This document shows positions 27,601 to 35,708 of a stretch of 64,000 nucleotides of DNA, in pieces. A model generated the notes under the pieces. The model saw only the letters and a program-made list of their open reading frames with translations. It was not told where the DNA came from and ran no database searches. Position 1 is the stretch's first letter. Every line of letters starts with the position of its first letter. The translations under genes and the position numbers were made by a program. This DNA is from CAYQXJ01 sp964421565 (GTDB lineage: Bacteria; Planctomycetota; Brocadiia; SM23-32), in the NCBI GenBank assembly GCA_964421565.1, contig CAYQXJ010000014.1:1-64000 (forward strand), given 5' to 3'.

Positions 27601-28273
27601 CGGCCGGCACGGCAACAAGGGCGTGATCGCGAAGATATTGCCGGTTGAGGACATGCCCTTTTTGGAGGAGGGAACGCCGGTCGACATCGTGCTCAACCCC
27701 CTCGGCGTGCCGAGCCGTATGAACGTGGGGCAGATACTGGAGACGCACCTGGGCTGGGCTGCACGGACGCTCGGTTTCCAGGCCGTCACCCCCGTCTTCG
27801 ACGGTGCCACGGAGGAGGAGATCCGCGAGTGCCTGACAGACGCCGGACTGCCTCAGGACGGCAAGACCATCCTCTACGACGGGCGCACGGGCGAGCCGTT
27901 CGACCAGAAGGTCACCGTCGGCTACATGTACATGATGAAGCTCGACCACCTGGTCGACGAGAAGGTGCACGCCCGGGCCACCGGCCCCTACTCACTGATC
28001 ACGCAGCAGCCCCTCGGCGGCAAGGCCCGTTACGGCGGCCAGCGCTTCGGCGAGATGGAGGTCTGGGCGCTCGAGGCCTACGGCGCCGCGCACATCCTGC
28101 AGGAATTGCTCACCGTCAAGAGCGACGACATCGAAGGACGCACCAAGATATACGAGTCCATGGTCAAGGGGGAGAACCTGCTCGAGCCGGGCATCCCGGT
28201 CGCGTTCGAGGTCCTCTGCAACGAGATACGCGGACTGGGGCTGAACATCCGCCTCGAGAAAGAAACCCTCTGA
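24605..28273 (+). CDS. rpoB: RNA polymerase beta subunit
   Basis: RpoB of 1222 residues. The rifampicin region is recognisable around residues 440-470: FFGRSELSQIVDQHNPLSQ, then LTNERRLSALGPGGL. Asn458 (codon 25976-25978) stands where E. coli has His526. Downstream are HYGRICPIETPEGTNIGLI, AFMPWEGYNFEDAI, and the C-terminal LPLGGKARYGGQRFGEMEVW-like end. ATG 24605 is used because GGAG (24593-24596) is eight bases before it. It lies 201 bases after rplL, where a possible hairpin occurs, and 95 bases before rpoC. Confidence 0.97.
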   Translation: MEHRSFSKVRRAVDIPDLTSIQKDSYREFLQLDVDPAKRESIGLQRILEETFPIENEAKGIRVDYIEYRFGKPRYMPEQCLQLRLTYGRPFYIRVRLHKADEVLEEDVYMGEMPIMLGGGEFIINGAERVIVTQLHRSPGCDFSSETAGDRVLHSCRIIPQRGSWITMEVNRRAYLTCSLDQSGKIPVTLVLRALSEQHDSDADVLKLFYDVEKVKFTEGTAGAKLRERVSAQTIYADEEEELAIVSAGEQITEESAQQLAQAGVSTLEVLPEEYDPLMLNTLREDRSHDHASAIRELYGKLRPGTPFTFEKARQTIWEKFYDPNRYQLGEVGRFRMNRKFGENVPLEQQTLRPEDFINAVRYIVLLREGRGQVDDIDHLGNRRVRTIGELATDQLRRGFLKMQRTVQDRINLKDPEKFTPRNLINSKTVSASINYFFGRSELSQIVDQHNPLSQLTNERRLSALGPGGLNRKRAGFDVRDVHISHYGRICPIETPEGTNIGLITSLGLYAGVDEFGFLVSPYRVVRDGEVTDEIHYLRADEEEEIFIAPADAELGELQPDDAIIVRYGGDLAEVRVADVQYADVSPQQIVGVSASLIPFLEHSDANRALMGSNMQRQAVPLLKTEPPLVATGTERAVARNSGMVVVAEAHGEVTHVDSARIVVDDKIYRLKKFVGLNQKTCLNQRPVVEVGDKVKAGDVLADGASTSEGELALGRNALVAFMPWEGYNFEDAILISEELLKEDAYTSVHIEMFEVEIRETKLGKEEFTRDIPNVSEQQLRNLDEHGVIREGTWVQSGDILVGKVAPKSRSELTPEEKLLYAIFGKAGEDVRNDSLTAPSGVEGVVVRTEQFSRRSYLSEEEQAELDTQIEEVSEHYNSQIIGLFKEALEAIRNELDGPVVDVRSGRVFEASGDLDAEAILDMEDDFQLSSVDFGGARINSKVRKVYAPYADKIEQLKHERDRKLLQYQSGDELPSGVLEMVKVYVATKHKLSVGDKMAGRHGNKGVIAKILPVEDMPFLEEGTPVDIVLNPLGVPSRMNVGQILETHLGWAARTLGFQAVTPVFDGATEEEIRECLTDAGLPQDGKTILYDGRTGEPFDQKVTVGYMYMMKLDHLVDEKVHARATGPYSLITQQPLGGKARYGGQRFGEMEVWALEAYGAAHILQELLTVKSDDIEGRTKIYESMVKGENLLEPGIPVAFEVLCNEIRGLGLNIRLEKETL

Positions 28274-28368
28274 CCCTGAAACAGCCCGCGCGAGCGGCCA
28301 GTTCTGGCTGAAGCGACGCCGGGCAGAACGAAGAGAACAAACTGGCTCCTTTACGGAGGCCGACGAAG

Positions 28369-31300
28369 ATGCTGGAGAGCGGCTACGATCGCGTCAATGA
28401 GTATAAGTCCGTGCGCATTTCCCTGGCTTCGCCCCAGGACATCCGCAGCTGGTCGTACGGCGAGGTTACCGAGCCGGAGACCATCAACTACCGCACCTAC
28501 CGCCCGGAGAGGGACGGGCTCTTCTGCGAGCGCATATTCGGCCCGCAGAACGACTGGGAGTGCAGTTGCGGCAAGTACCGCGGCATGAAGCATAAGGGCA
28601 TCGTGTGCGACCGCTGCGGGGTGAAGGTCACCCACAGCCGCGTGCGGCGCCACCGCATGGGCCACATCAACCTGGCCGCACCCGTCGTGCACATATGGTT
28701 CTTCAAGAGCATGCCCTGCCGGCTGGCCAACCTGCTGGGCATGAAGAGCACCGACCTTCAGCGGATCATCTACTTCCAGAACTACGCCGTCACCGACCCC
28801 AAAGACACGCCGCTCGAATACCAGCAACTGCTCAGCGAGGAGGAGTACCGCGACGCGCTGATGGAGTATGGCGAGCACGGGTTCGATGCACGCATGGGCG
28901 CCGAGGCCATCAAGCAGTTCCTGGAGGACCTGGACCTCGAGACCCTGTGCACCGAACTGCGCGCCGAACTGAAGACCTGCTCCTCCAAACAGCGGCGCAA
29001 GAAGATCATAAAGCAGCTCACCGAGGCCGAAGCCCTGCGCGAGAGCAACAACCGGCCGGAGTGGGTCGTCCTCGACGTCATACCAGTCATCCCGCCGGAG
29101 CTGCGCCCGCTGGTCATGCTCGACAGCGGCAACTTCGCCTCCAGTGACCTGAATGACCTCTACCGCCGCATCATCAACCGCAACAACCGTCTGCACAAGC
29201 TGCTCGACCTGAACGCCCCCGGCGTGATCATCCGCAACGAAAAGCGCATGCTGCAGCAGTCGGTCGACTCCCTCTTCGACAACAGCCGCTGCAAGCGGCC
29301 CGTGATGGGCAGCGGCAACCGGCCGCTGAAGTCGCTGACCGACATGATCAAGGGCAAGCAGGGCCGGTTCCGCGAGAACCTGCTCGGCAAGCGCGTGGAC
29401 TACAGCGCCCGCAGCGTCATCGTGGTCGGACCCGACCTGCGGCTCAACCAGTGCGGCCTGCCCAAGAAGATCGCCCTCGAACTCTACCAGCCGTTCATCA
29501 TCCGCAAGCTCAAGGAGAAGGGCATTGCCGACACGCTCAAGAGCGCCAAGCGCGAACTGGAGAACCGCACCGAAGAGGTCTGGGACGTGCTGGACGAGGT
29601 CATCGAGCGTCACCCCGTACTGCTGAACCGGGCCCCCACCCTCCACCGCATGGGCATCCAGGCGTTCGACCCCGTGCTGGTCGAGGGCAACGCCATTAAG
29701 CTGCATCCGCTGGTCTGCAAGGGCTTCAACGCGGACTTCGACGGCGACGCCATGGCCGTGCACCTGCCGCTCAGCATCGAGGCACAGATTGAGGCCAAGA
29801 CGCTGATGATGGCCCCGCACAACGTGTTCACCCCGCAGAGTGGGCGCCCCATCATCAGCCCCTCGCACGACATCGTGCTCGGCTGCTACTACCTGACGGT
29901 CGAGCCGCGCCGGGAGCAGGAGGAGATCAAGAACTACGCCGGCCTCCAGGAGGTGCACATGGCGCACTCCCGCTCCTCCAAGGCGCAGAAGCGCCGTGAA
30001 TCGGCTGGCGAACAGGTGCCCACTACACCGGCGGGGCAGATTGACGTGCACACGCGCGTGCGCGTGCGTGATAAGTCCATAACCGAGGTCGTGGACCGCC
30101 TCGACGCCGAACCCCGCGAGCACCAGGGCATGCTGGAGACGACGGTCGGGCGCGTGATCTTCAATGATATGCTGCCGGAGGGCATGCCGTTCTATAACTT
30201 CCAGCTCGTCAGCGGCGGGCTGAACCGGGTCATTCACGACTGCTACGAGCGGCTCGGCCGCCAGACCACGGTGGACATGCTGGACGACATGAAGGACCTC
30301 GGCTTCCACTGGGCCACGGAGGCCGGCATTTCCTTCGCCATGCAGGACCTGCGACTGCCCCCGAGCAAGGCGCGCATCCTGCAGCAGACCGAAGAGGTCG
30401 TCGAAGAGATCATGCAGGCCTACCGCGAGGGCGCCATCACCGACATCGAGCGGCGACAGCGCGTCATCGACGAGTGGAACGCCGCCACCGACGCCGTCGC
30501 GCAGGAACTGTTCGAGCAACTGGGCACCGACGAACGCGAGGGGCGCCCCTACCTGAACCCCGTCTACATGATGGTGGAGTCCGGCGCGCGCGGCAAACAG
30601 ATCCAGATCAGCCAGCTGGCCGGCATGCGCGGCCTGATGGCCAAGCCGAGCGGGCAGATCATCGAAACGCCGATCAAGGCGAGCTTCCGCGAGGGGCTGG
30701 ACGTGCTGGAGTACTTCAGCTCCACCCACGGCGCGCGCAAGGGCCTCGCCGACACTGCCCTGAAGACAGCCGAGAGCGGATATCTGACGCGCCGGCTCGC
30801 GGACGTGGCGCAGAATGTCATACTGACCGAGCAGGACTGCGGCACCATGAACGCTATCACCAAGGGACCGGTGCTGCGCGGGGATAAGATAGCCGTGCCG
30901 CTGCGCGACGTAGTCGTGGGGCGGACGGCGCGCGACACGTTCATCCACCCGATCAGCGACGAACTGATCGTGCGGGAGAACCAGATCATCACCGAAGAGA
31001 TCGCGCGGAAGCTGGAGGAGTTTGACGAGCGGATGAAGATCCGTGTCCGTTCCCCGCTCACGTGCGAGTGCCGCCGGGGCAGTTGCGTGAAGTGCTACGG
31101 TATGGACCTGGCCCGCAAGGAGCCGGCCGAGGTCGGGTTGACCGCTGGCATCATAGCCGCCCAGTCCATCGGCGAGCCCGGCACGCAGCTCACCATGCAG
31201 ACCTTCCACATCGGCGGCGTCGCCATTGGCGGTACCGAAGAGACGGAGATTGTCTCCAAGCGGGCCGGCCAGGCGCACTTCGAAGAACTGCAGGTGGTAG

Positions 31301-32532
31301 CCGACCCGGAAGGCCGCCGCGTGGCGATCAGCCGTCACGGCGAAATGGCTATCCTGGACTCCAAAGGCCGCGAACTGGAGCGTCACAGCATTCCCGCCGG
31401 CGCGGAAGTGCCGGTCGAGGACGGAAGCGCCGTGCAGGAGGGTCAGGTGCTGGCCTCGTGGGACAGCCACTTCACCCCGATCCTCGCCGAGGTCGGCGGC
31501 AAGGTGCACTACGAGGACCTGGTCGAGGGCAAGACCCTGCGCATCGAGGAGGACCAGGTGCACGGCACCAGCCGCAAGCTCGTGATGGAGCACAAGGGCG
31601 ACATGCACCCGCAGGTCCTGATCGAGGGGCCGGACGGCGATATCCTGAGCCTCTACCCGCTGCCGGAGAAGGCGATCATCGAAGTGGATGACGGCCAGCA
31701 GATAACTGCCGGCACGCGGCTGGCCAGAACGCTGCGCGAGGCCCAGCGCACACAGGACATCACCGGCGGCCTGCCGCGCGTGACCGAGCTGTTCGAGGCA
31801 CGCACGCCGAAGGACCCCGCCGTGATGAGCGAGATCGACGGCGTGGTCACCGACATCCAGCGGCGCCGCGGCCGCACCGTCATCAAGGTGGAAGACCCCG
31901 AGACGGGTTACGAGTCCGAACACACCGTGCCGGCCGGCAAGCACCTGCGGGTCAACCGCGGTGACCGCGTGGCGGCCGGGCAGGCGCTGGTCGACGGCCC
32001 GCTGGTGCTGGAGGACATCCTGCGCATCAGCGGCGAGGAAGCCCTGCACAACTACATGCTGCAGGAGATCCAGAACGTCTACCGCACGCAGGACGCCACC
32101 ATCGACGACAAGCACTTCGAGATCATCATCTCGCAGATGACACGGCGCGTGCGTGTGCAAAACCCCGGCGACACGCGTTTCCTGCCGGACGAGCAGGTGG
32201 ACAAGTTCGTCTTCCGCGACGAGAACGAGCAGGTTGTCGAGCGCGGCGGCGAAGCGGCCACGGCCGAGCCCGTCATCCTGGGCATCACCAAGGCTGCGCT
32301 TAGCAGCGACAGCTTCATCAGCGCTGCTTCGTTCCAGAACACCACGCGTGTGCTGACGCGGGCCGCGCTCGCCGGCGCCACCGACCCGCTGGAAGGGCTG
32401 AAGGAGAATGTGATCGTCGGTCACCTGATACCCTCGGGCACCGGCGTGACGCAGTTGCTGCAGAGCAAGGTAGAGACCCTCGTCGAGGGCGCCGAACTGC
32501 TGGAGCTTGAACAGCCGGCCACCAGCAGCTAA
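28369..32532 (+). CDS. rpoC: RNA polymerase beta' subunit
   Basis: RpoC of 1387 residues, normal for a single unsplit beta' chain. The N-terminal zinc ribbon is CSCGKYRGMKHKGIVCDRCG. The catalytic magnesium motif NADFDGD begins at Asn454. A second zinc site lies at CECRRGSCVKCYG, followed by GIIAAQSIGEPGTQLTMQTFH. The C-terminal GVTQLLQSKVETLVEGAEL-like region and the acidic end complete it. No large lineage-specific insertion stands out by eye. The ATG at 28369 follows TTACGGAGGCCGACGAAG. Confidence 0.97.
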   Translation: MLESGYDRVNEYKSVRISLASPQDIRSWSYGEVTEPETINYRTYRPERDGLFCERIFGPQNDWECSCGKYRGMKHKGIVCDRCGVKVTHSRVRRHRMGHINLAAPVVHIWFFKSMPCRLANLLGMKSTDLQRIIYFQNYAVTDPKDTPLEYQQLLSEEEYRDALMEYGEHGFDARMGAEAIKQFLEDLDLETLCTELRAELKTCSSKQRRKKIIKQLTEAEALRESNNRPEWVVLDVIPVIPPELRPLVMLDSGNFASSDLNDLYRRIINRNNRLHKLLDLNAPGVIIRNEKRMLQQSVDSLFDNSRCKRPVMGSGNRPLKSLTDMIKGKQGRFRENLLGKRVDYSARSVIVVGPDLRLNQCGLPKKIALELYQPFIIRKLKEKGIADTLKSAKRELENRTEEVWDVLDEVIERHPVLLNRAPTLHRMGIQAFDPVLVEGNAIKLHPLVCKGFNADFDGDAMAVHLPLSIEAQIEAKTLMMAPHNVFTPQSGRPIISPSHDIVLGCYYLTVEPRREQEEIKNYAGLQEVHMAHSRSSKAQKRRESAGEQVPTTPAGQIDVHTRVRVRDKSITEVVDRLDAEPREHQGMLETTVGRVIFNDMLPEGMPFYNFQLVSGGLNRVIHDCYERLGRQTTVDMLDDMKDLGFHWATEAGISFAMQDLRLPPSKARILQQTEEVVEEIMQAYREGAITDIERRQRVIDEWNAATDAVAQELFEQLGTDEREGRPYLNPVYMMVESGARGKQIQISQLAGMRGLMAKPSGQIIETPIKASFREGLDVLEYFSSTHGARKGLADTALKTAESGYLTRRLADVAQNVILTEQDCGTMNAITKGPVLRGDKIAVPLRDVVVGRTARDTFIHPISDELIVRENQIITEEIARKLEEFDERMKIRVRSPLTCECRRGSCVKCYGMDLARKEPAEVGLTAGIIAAQSIGEPGTQLTMQTFHIGGVAIGGTEETEIVSKRAGQAHFEELQVVADPEGRRVAISRHGEMAILDSKGRELERHSIPAGAEVPVEDGSAVQEGQVLASWDSHFTPILAEVGGKVHYEDLVEGKTLRIEEDQVHGTSRKLVMEHKGDMHPQVLIEGPDGDILSLYPLPEKAIIEVDDGQQITAGTRLARTLREAQRTQDITGGLPRVTELFEARTPKDPAVMSEIDGVVTDIQRRRGRTVIKVEDPETGYESEHTVPAGKHLRVNRGDRVAAGQALVDGPLVLEDILRISGEEALHNYMLQEIQNVYRTQDATIDDKHFEIIISQMTRRVRVQNPGDTRFLPDEQVDKFVFRDENEQVVERGGEAATAEPVILGITKAALSSDSFISAASFQNTTRVLTRAALAGATDPLEGLKENVIVGHLIPSGTGVTQLLQSKVETLVEGAELLELEQPATSS

Positions 32533-32589
32533 AATAAGGGGCGCGACCGACTTGTGGGAAGGCCCCGCTATACGGAGAGAGTGAACAGT

Positions 32590-32958
32590 ATGCCGACGAT
32601 CAATCAGTTGGTGCGCAAAGGCCGCGCCAAGCGCAAGAAGAAGACCAAGCGCCCCGACCTGGAAGAATGCCCGCAGAAGCGGGGCGTGTGCCTGTACGTG
32701 ACCACCCGCACGCCGAGGAAACCGAACTCCGCCCTGCGGAAGATCGCCCGCGTGCGACTGAGCAACGGGCGCGAGGTGACCGCCTACATCCCCGGCGAAT
32801 CGCATAACCTGCAGGAGCACAACATCGTGCTGGTGCGCGGCGGACGCGTGCGCGACCTGCCGGGAGTGCGCTACCACATCGTGCGCGGCACGCTGGACGC
32901 CATGGGCGTGCCCGACCGCCGACGGGGCAGGTCCAAATACGGCACGAAGAAGCCCTGA
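32590..32958 (+). CDS. rpsL: 30S ribosomal protein S12, with Arg43 and Arg88
   Basis: S12 of 122 residues. The hallmark loops are TRTPRKPNSALRK and RGGRVRDLPGVRYH. Counting from Met1, E. coli Lys43 and Lys88 are both Arg here (codons AGG and CGC). Both lysines contact streptomycin, and Arg at either is a known resistance substitution in other species. Asp89, the site of beta-methylthiolation by RimO, is kept. ATG 32590 lies after GGAGAGAGTGAACAGT. It is the first gene of the str-like group after rpoC. Confidence 0.96.
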   Translation: MPTINQLVRKGRAKRKKKTKRPDLEECPQKRGVCLYVTTRTPRKPNSALRKIARVRLSNGREVTAYIPGESHNLQEHNIVLVRGGRVRDLPGVRYHIVRGTLDAMGVPDRRRGRSKYGTKKP

Positions 32959-32984
32959 CGCCAGCCGCCCGGAAGGACGACCAG

Positions 32985-33464
32985 ATGGCCTTGAGATATG
33001 ACTTCGACGACGAACACCTGAAGCCCGACCCCCGGTTCCGCAGCAACCTGGCCGGCAAGTTCATCAACTGCCTCATGCACGGCGGCAAGAAGAGCACCGC
33101 GCAGAGAATCTTCTACGACGCCATGGACGTAGTGGCCGACAGGCTCGGCGCCGATGAGCCCCTGGAGGTCTTCGAAGAGGCGCTCGGCAACGTGGCGCCG
33201 ATCATCGAGGTGCGCTCCCGCCGCATCGGCGGCATGACCTACCAGGTGCCTACCGAGGTGGACCTGAAAAGGCGCGTATCGCTGGCCATCCGCTGGATGC
33301 TGGAAGCCGCCCGAAACAAGCGCGGCAGGCCGATGCACCTGCGACTCGCCGACGAGATACTGGACGCCTATCGCCGACAGGGCACCGCCTACGAACGGCG
33401 CGAGAACGCCCACAAGATGGCGGAGGCCAACCGGGCGTTCGCCCACTTCGGCCGCCGACGCTGA
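32985..33464 (+). CDS. rpsG: 30S ribosomal protein S7
   Basis: S7 of 159 residues. Conserved stretches are FINCLMHGGKKSTAQRIFYDAM-like at residues 26-47, the VRSRRIGGMTYQVPTEV loop, and RGRPMHLRLADEILDAYRRQ with ENAHKMAEANRAFAHF at the end. Starts with ATG after GGAAGGACGACCAG. S7 is a primary assembly protein of the 30S head and is a translational repressor of the str operon in E. coli. A long hairpin follows before fusA. Confidence 0.95.
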   Translation: MALRYDFDDEHLKPDPRFRSNLAGKFINCLMHGGKKSTAQRIFYDAMDVVADRLGADEPLEVFEEALGNVAPIIEVRSRRIGGMTYQVPTEVDLKRRVSLAIRWMLEAARNKRGRPMHLRLADEILDAYRRQGTAYERRENAHKMAEANRAFAHFGRRR

Positions 33465-33481
33465 GCACCGAGTGTCGCCCA

Positions 33482-33529
33482 AACGGGCAGCCTGATTAGC
33501 CCCCAGCCGGGGCGCGCAGGCTGCCCGTT
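33482..33529 (+). terminator. Long hairpin between rpsG and fusA
   Basis: A perfect 13-bp stem: AACGGGCAGCCTG (33482-33494) pairs with CAGGCTGCCCGTT (33517-33529). The 22-base loop can form an inner GCCCC/GGGGC stem. No U-run follows, so it could be a Rho-independent-like stop in a GC-rich organism, an RNase site or an attenuator that uncouples fusA from the ribosomal-protein genes. Confidence 0.55.
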
Positions 33530-33562
33530 CTGCATCAGCCGTCACCTATCAAACGACCAGCC

Positions 33563-35641
33563 ATGGACCTGCACAATCTGAGAAACATCGGCATCGCCGC
33601 CCACATCGACGCGGGCAAAACCACCGTCACCGAGCGCATACTCTACTACGCCGGCCGGCTCCACCGCATGGGCAGCGTCGATGAGGGCACCGCCACCATG
33701 GACTGGAAGCCGCAGGAGCAGGAACGCGGCATCACCATCGTCTCCGCCGCCACGGCCTGCGATTGGAAGACCCCCCAGGACGGCAACGCCGCCCCCCGGA
33801 GCAACCCCTACCACATCAACATAATCGACACCCCCGGCCACGTGGATTTCACTGTCGAGGTCGAGCGCTGCATGCGCGTGCTGGACGGCGTGGTGGTGGT
33901 CTTCTGCGGCGTAGGGGGCGTGCAGGCCCAGAGCGAGACCGTCTGGCACCAGGCCGAACGCTACAACGTGCCCCGTATCTGCTTTGTGAACAAGCTCGAC
34001 CGGCTCGGCAGCGACTTCATGCGCGTCGTGCGGGAGATGCGGGAGCGCCTCGGCGCCAACGCCGTGCCCGTGCAACTGCCCCTCGGCTCCGACGCGGACC
34101 ACGTCGGAGTGCTGGACCTTATCCGACGCGAGGCAGTCGTCTATGAGGATGAGTCGCTCGGGGCCAGGTACACCGTCACGGAAGTGCCGGAGGAACACCG
34201 GCAAGACGTCGAGGACGCCCGCGAGCGCCTTGTCGAGGCCGTCTGCGAAGAAGTCGACTGGATGGCGGACAAGTTCCTCGCCGAAGAGCCGATCACCGAG
34301 CGGGACATCATCCGCGGCATCCGCGAGGCGTGCATCGCCAACCGGCTCCACCCCGTCCTCTGCGGCGCCGCGCTGCGCAACCGGGGCGTGCAGCAACTGA
34401 TGGACGCCATATGCGACTACCTGCCCAGCCCGCTCGAACTGCCCGCCGTGGTCGGGCACGAGCCGCAATCCGGCGACCTGGTGGAGCGCCACCCCGACCC
34501 GGAAGAACCGCTCAGCGCCATGGCGTTCAAGCTCCAGGCGGAGAAGCACGCCGACCTCTGCTACATACGCGTCTACAGCGGCGAGCTGCGGGAGCGGTCC
34601 CGCGTCTACAACGCCAACCAGGACACCATGGAGAACGTGGTCCAGCTCTACCTGATGCACGCCAACTCGCGCACGCAGGTCGAAAAGGCCGGCCCGGGCG
34701 CCATCGTGGCTGCCACGGGGCTGCGCTCCACGGCAACCGGCGACACCCTGTGCGACCGGCGCCAACCCGTCGTCTACGAGCGGATGATGATACCGGAGAC
34801 GGTCATCTCCATGGCGATCGAACCCCGCACACAGGCCGAGAAGGATAAGCTGAACGAGGCGCTGGATCGCCTGGGCCAGGAGGACCCCACCTTCCGCCAG
34901 CACATGGACAGCCAGACAGGCCAGTTGCTCATCAGCGGCATGGGCGAACTGCACCTGGATATCATCCGCGACCGCCTGCTGCGCGAGTTCAACGTGGACG
35001 CGCGCATAGGCGAACCGCGCGTCAGCTACCGTGAGGGGCTGGAGGAAGCAGTCACCGTGAAGCAGACCTTCGAGAAGGAGCTGGAAGGTCGCCGCCAGTT
35101 CGCCCGGGTGGTGGTGCGGTTCGAGCCCGCCGACTGCGGATCGCAGCTCGAGTTCCGCAACGAGTGCCCGAAGGAGAAGCTCTCCCGTCAGTTCGCCCAC
35201 GCGGTCGAGCAGTCCCTCACTCAGTCGTCCTCCGGCATGCTCTACGGCTTCCCGCTGATCAACGTGCGGGCCACGTTGCTGGACGCGGTGGCCCACCCCG
35301 TCGACTCCACCGAGCTGGCCTTCGAAGCAGCCGCCAGCATGGCCCAACGCCGCGCCCTCGAAGAGGGCGGCTGCCGGCTCTACGAGCCCTACATGCGCCT
35401 GGAGGTCGTCACGCCCGAGGAGAACATGGGCGACGTGATTAGCTTCATCAATAGTTGTCGCGGCGTCATTCATGATGTGGTCCAGCGCGAGAAACTGCGC
35501 GTCATCCGGGCTCAGGCTCCTCTGGCGGAGCTGTTCGGGTTTGCCACGAAGCTGCGATCGCTGACCCAGGGGCGGGGCACCTACAGTATGGAACCGCTCG
35601 AGTACCGCCCCGCGCGCACGGACACGCTTGACTTCGCTTAG
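33563..35641 (+). CDS. fusA: Elongation factor G, EF-G2-like form
   Basis: A 692-residue translational GTPase with G1 AHIDAGKTT, G3 DTPGH and G4 NKLD. The effector region RLHRMGSVDEGTATMDWKPQ resembles EF-G2/spd-type EF-G more than classical EF-G. Three features support this: a short insert (PQDGNAAPRSNP) near residues 73-84, the usual GGxGQYG loop of domain IV replaced by LEGRRQFARV, and the divergent QSSSGMLYG. The His of the domain IV tip (AHPVDSTELAF) is kept. It follows rpsG in the str position, so it may be the main translocase despite its subtype. Whether a second EF-G exists elsewhere cannot be seen. Confidence 0.88.
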   Translation: MDLHNLRNIGIAAHIDAGKTTVTERILYYAGRLHRMGSVDEGTATMDWKPQEQERGITIVSAATACDWKTPQDGNAAPRSNPYHINIIDTPGHVDFTVEVERCMRVLDGVVVVFCGVGGVQAQSETVWHQAERYNVPRICFVNKLDRLGSDFMRVVREMRERLGANAVPVQLPLGSDADHVGVLDLIRREAVVYEDESLGARYTVTEVPEEHRQDVEDARERLVEAVCEEVDWMADKFLAEEPITERDIIRGIREACIANRLHPVLCGAALRNRGVQQLMDAICDYLPSPLELPAVVGHEPQSGDLVERHPDPEEPLSAMAFKLQAEKHADLCYIRVYSGELRERSRVYNANQDTMENVVQLYLMHANSRTQVEKAGPGAIVAATGLRSTATGDTLCDRRQPVVYERMMIPETVISMAIEPRTQAEKDKLNEALDRLGQEDPTFRQHMDSQTGQLLISGMGELHLDIIRDRLLREFNVDARIGEPRVSYREGLEEAVTVKQTFEKELEGRRQFARVVVRFEPADCGSQLEFRNECPKEKLSRQFAHAVEQSLTQSSSGMLYGFPLINVRATLLDAVAHPVDSTELAFEAAASMAQRRALEEGGCRLYEPYMRLEVVTPEENMGDVISFINSCRGVIHDVVQREKLRVIRAQAPLAELFGFATKLRSLTQGRGTYSMEPLEYRPARTDTLDFA

Positions 35642-35708
35642 GCCCGGGCGTAGCCTGTCGCGTTGCTTTCCATTCGTACCTGGCACTCAGGAGCGCCGGA
35701 GGCCCCCC

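Noticed and set aside
28351..32877. A 1508-codon open frame antisense to rpoC, and similar long antisense frames over rpoB (24851-27970) and fusA (33542-35686).
   Set aside because: They mirror highly conserved genes, arise from GC-rich third codon positions, lack ribosome sites, and their translations are low-complexity His/Val/Asp/Gly-rich strings with no family resemblance.
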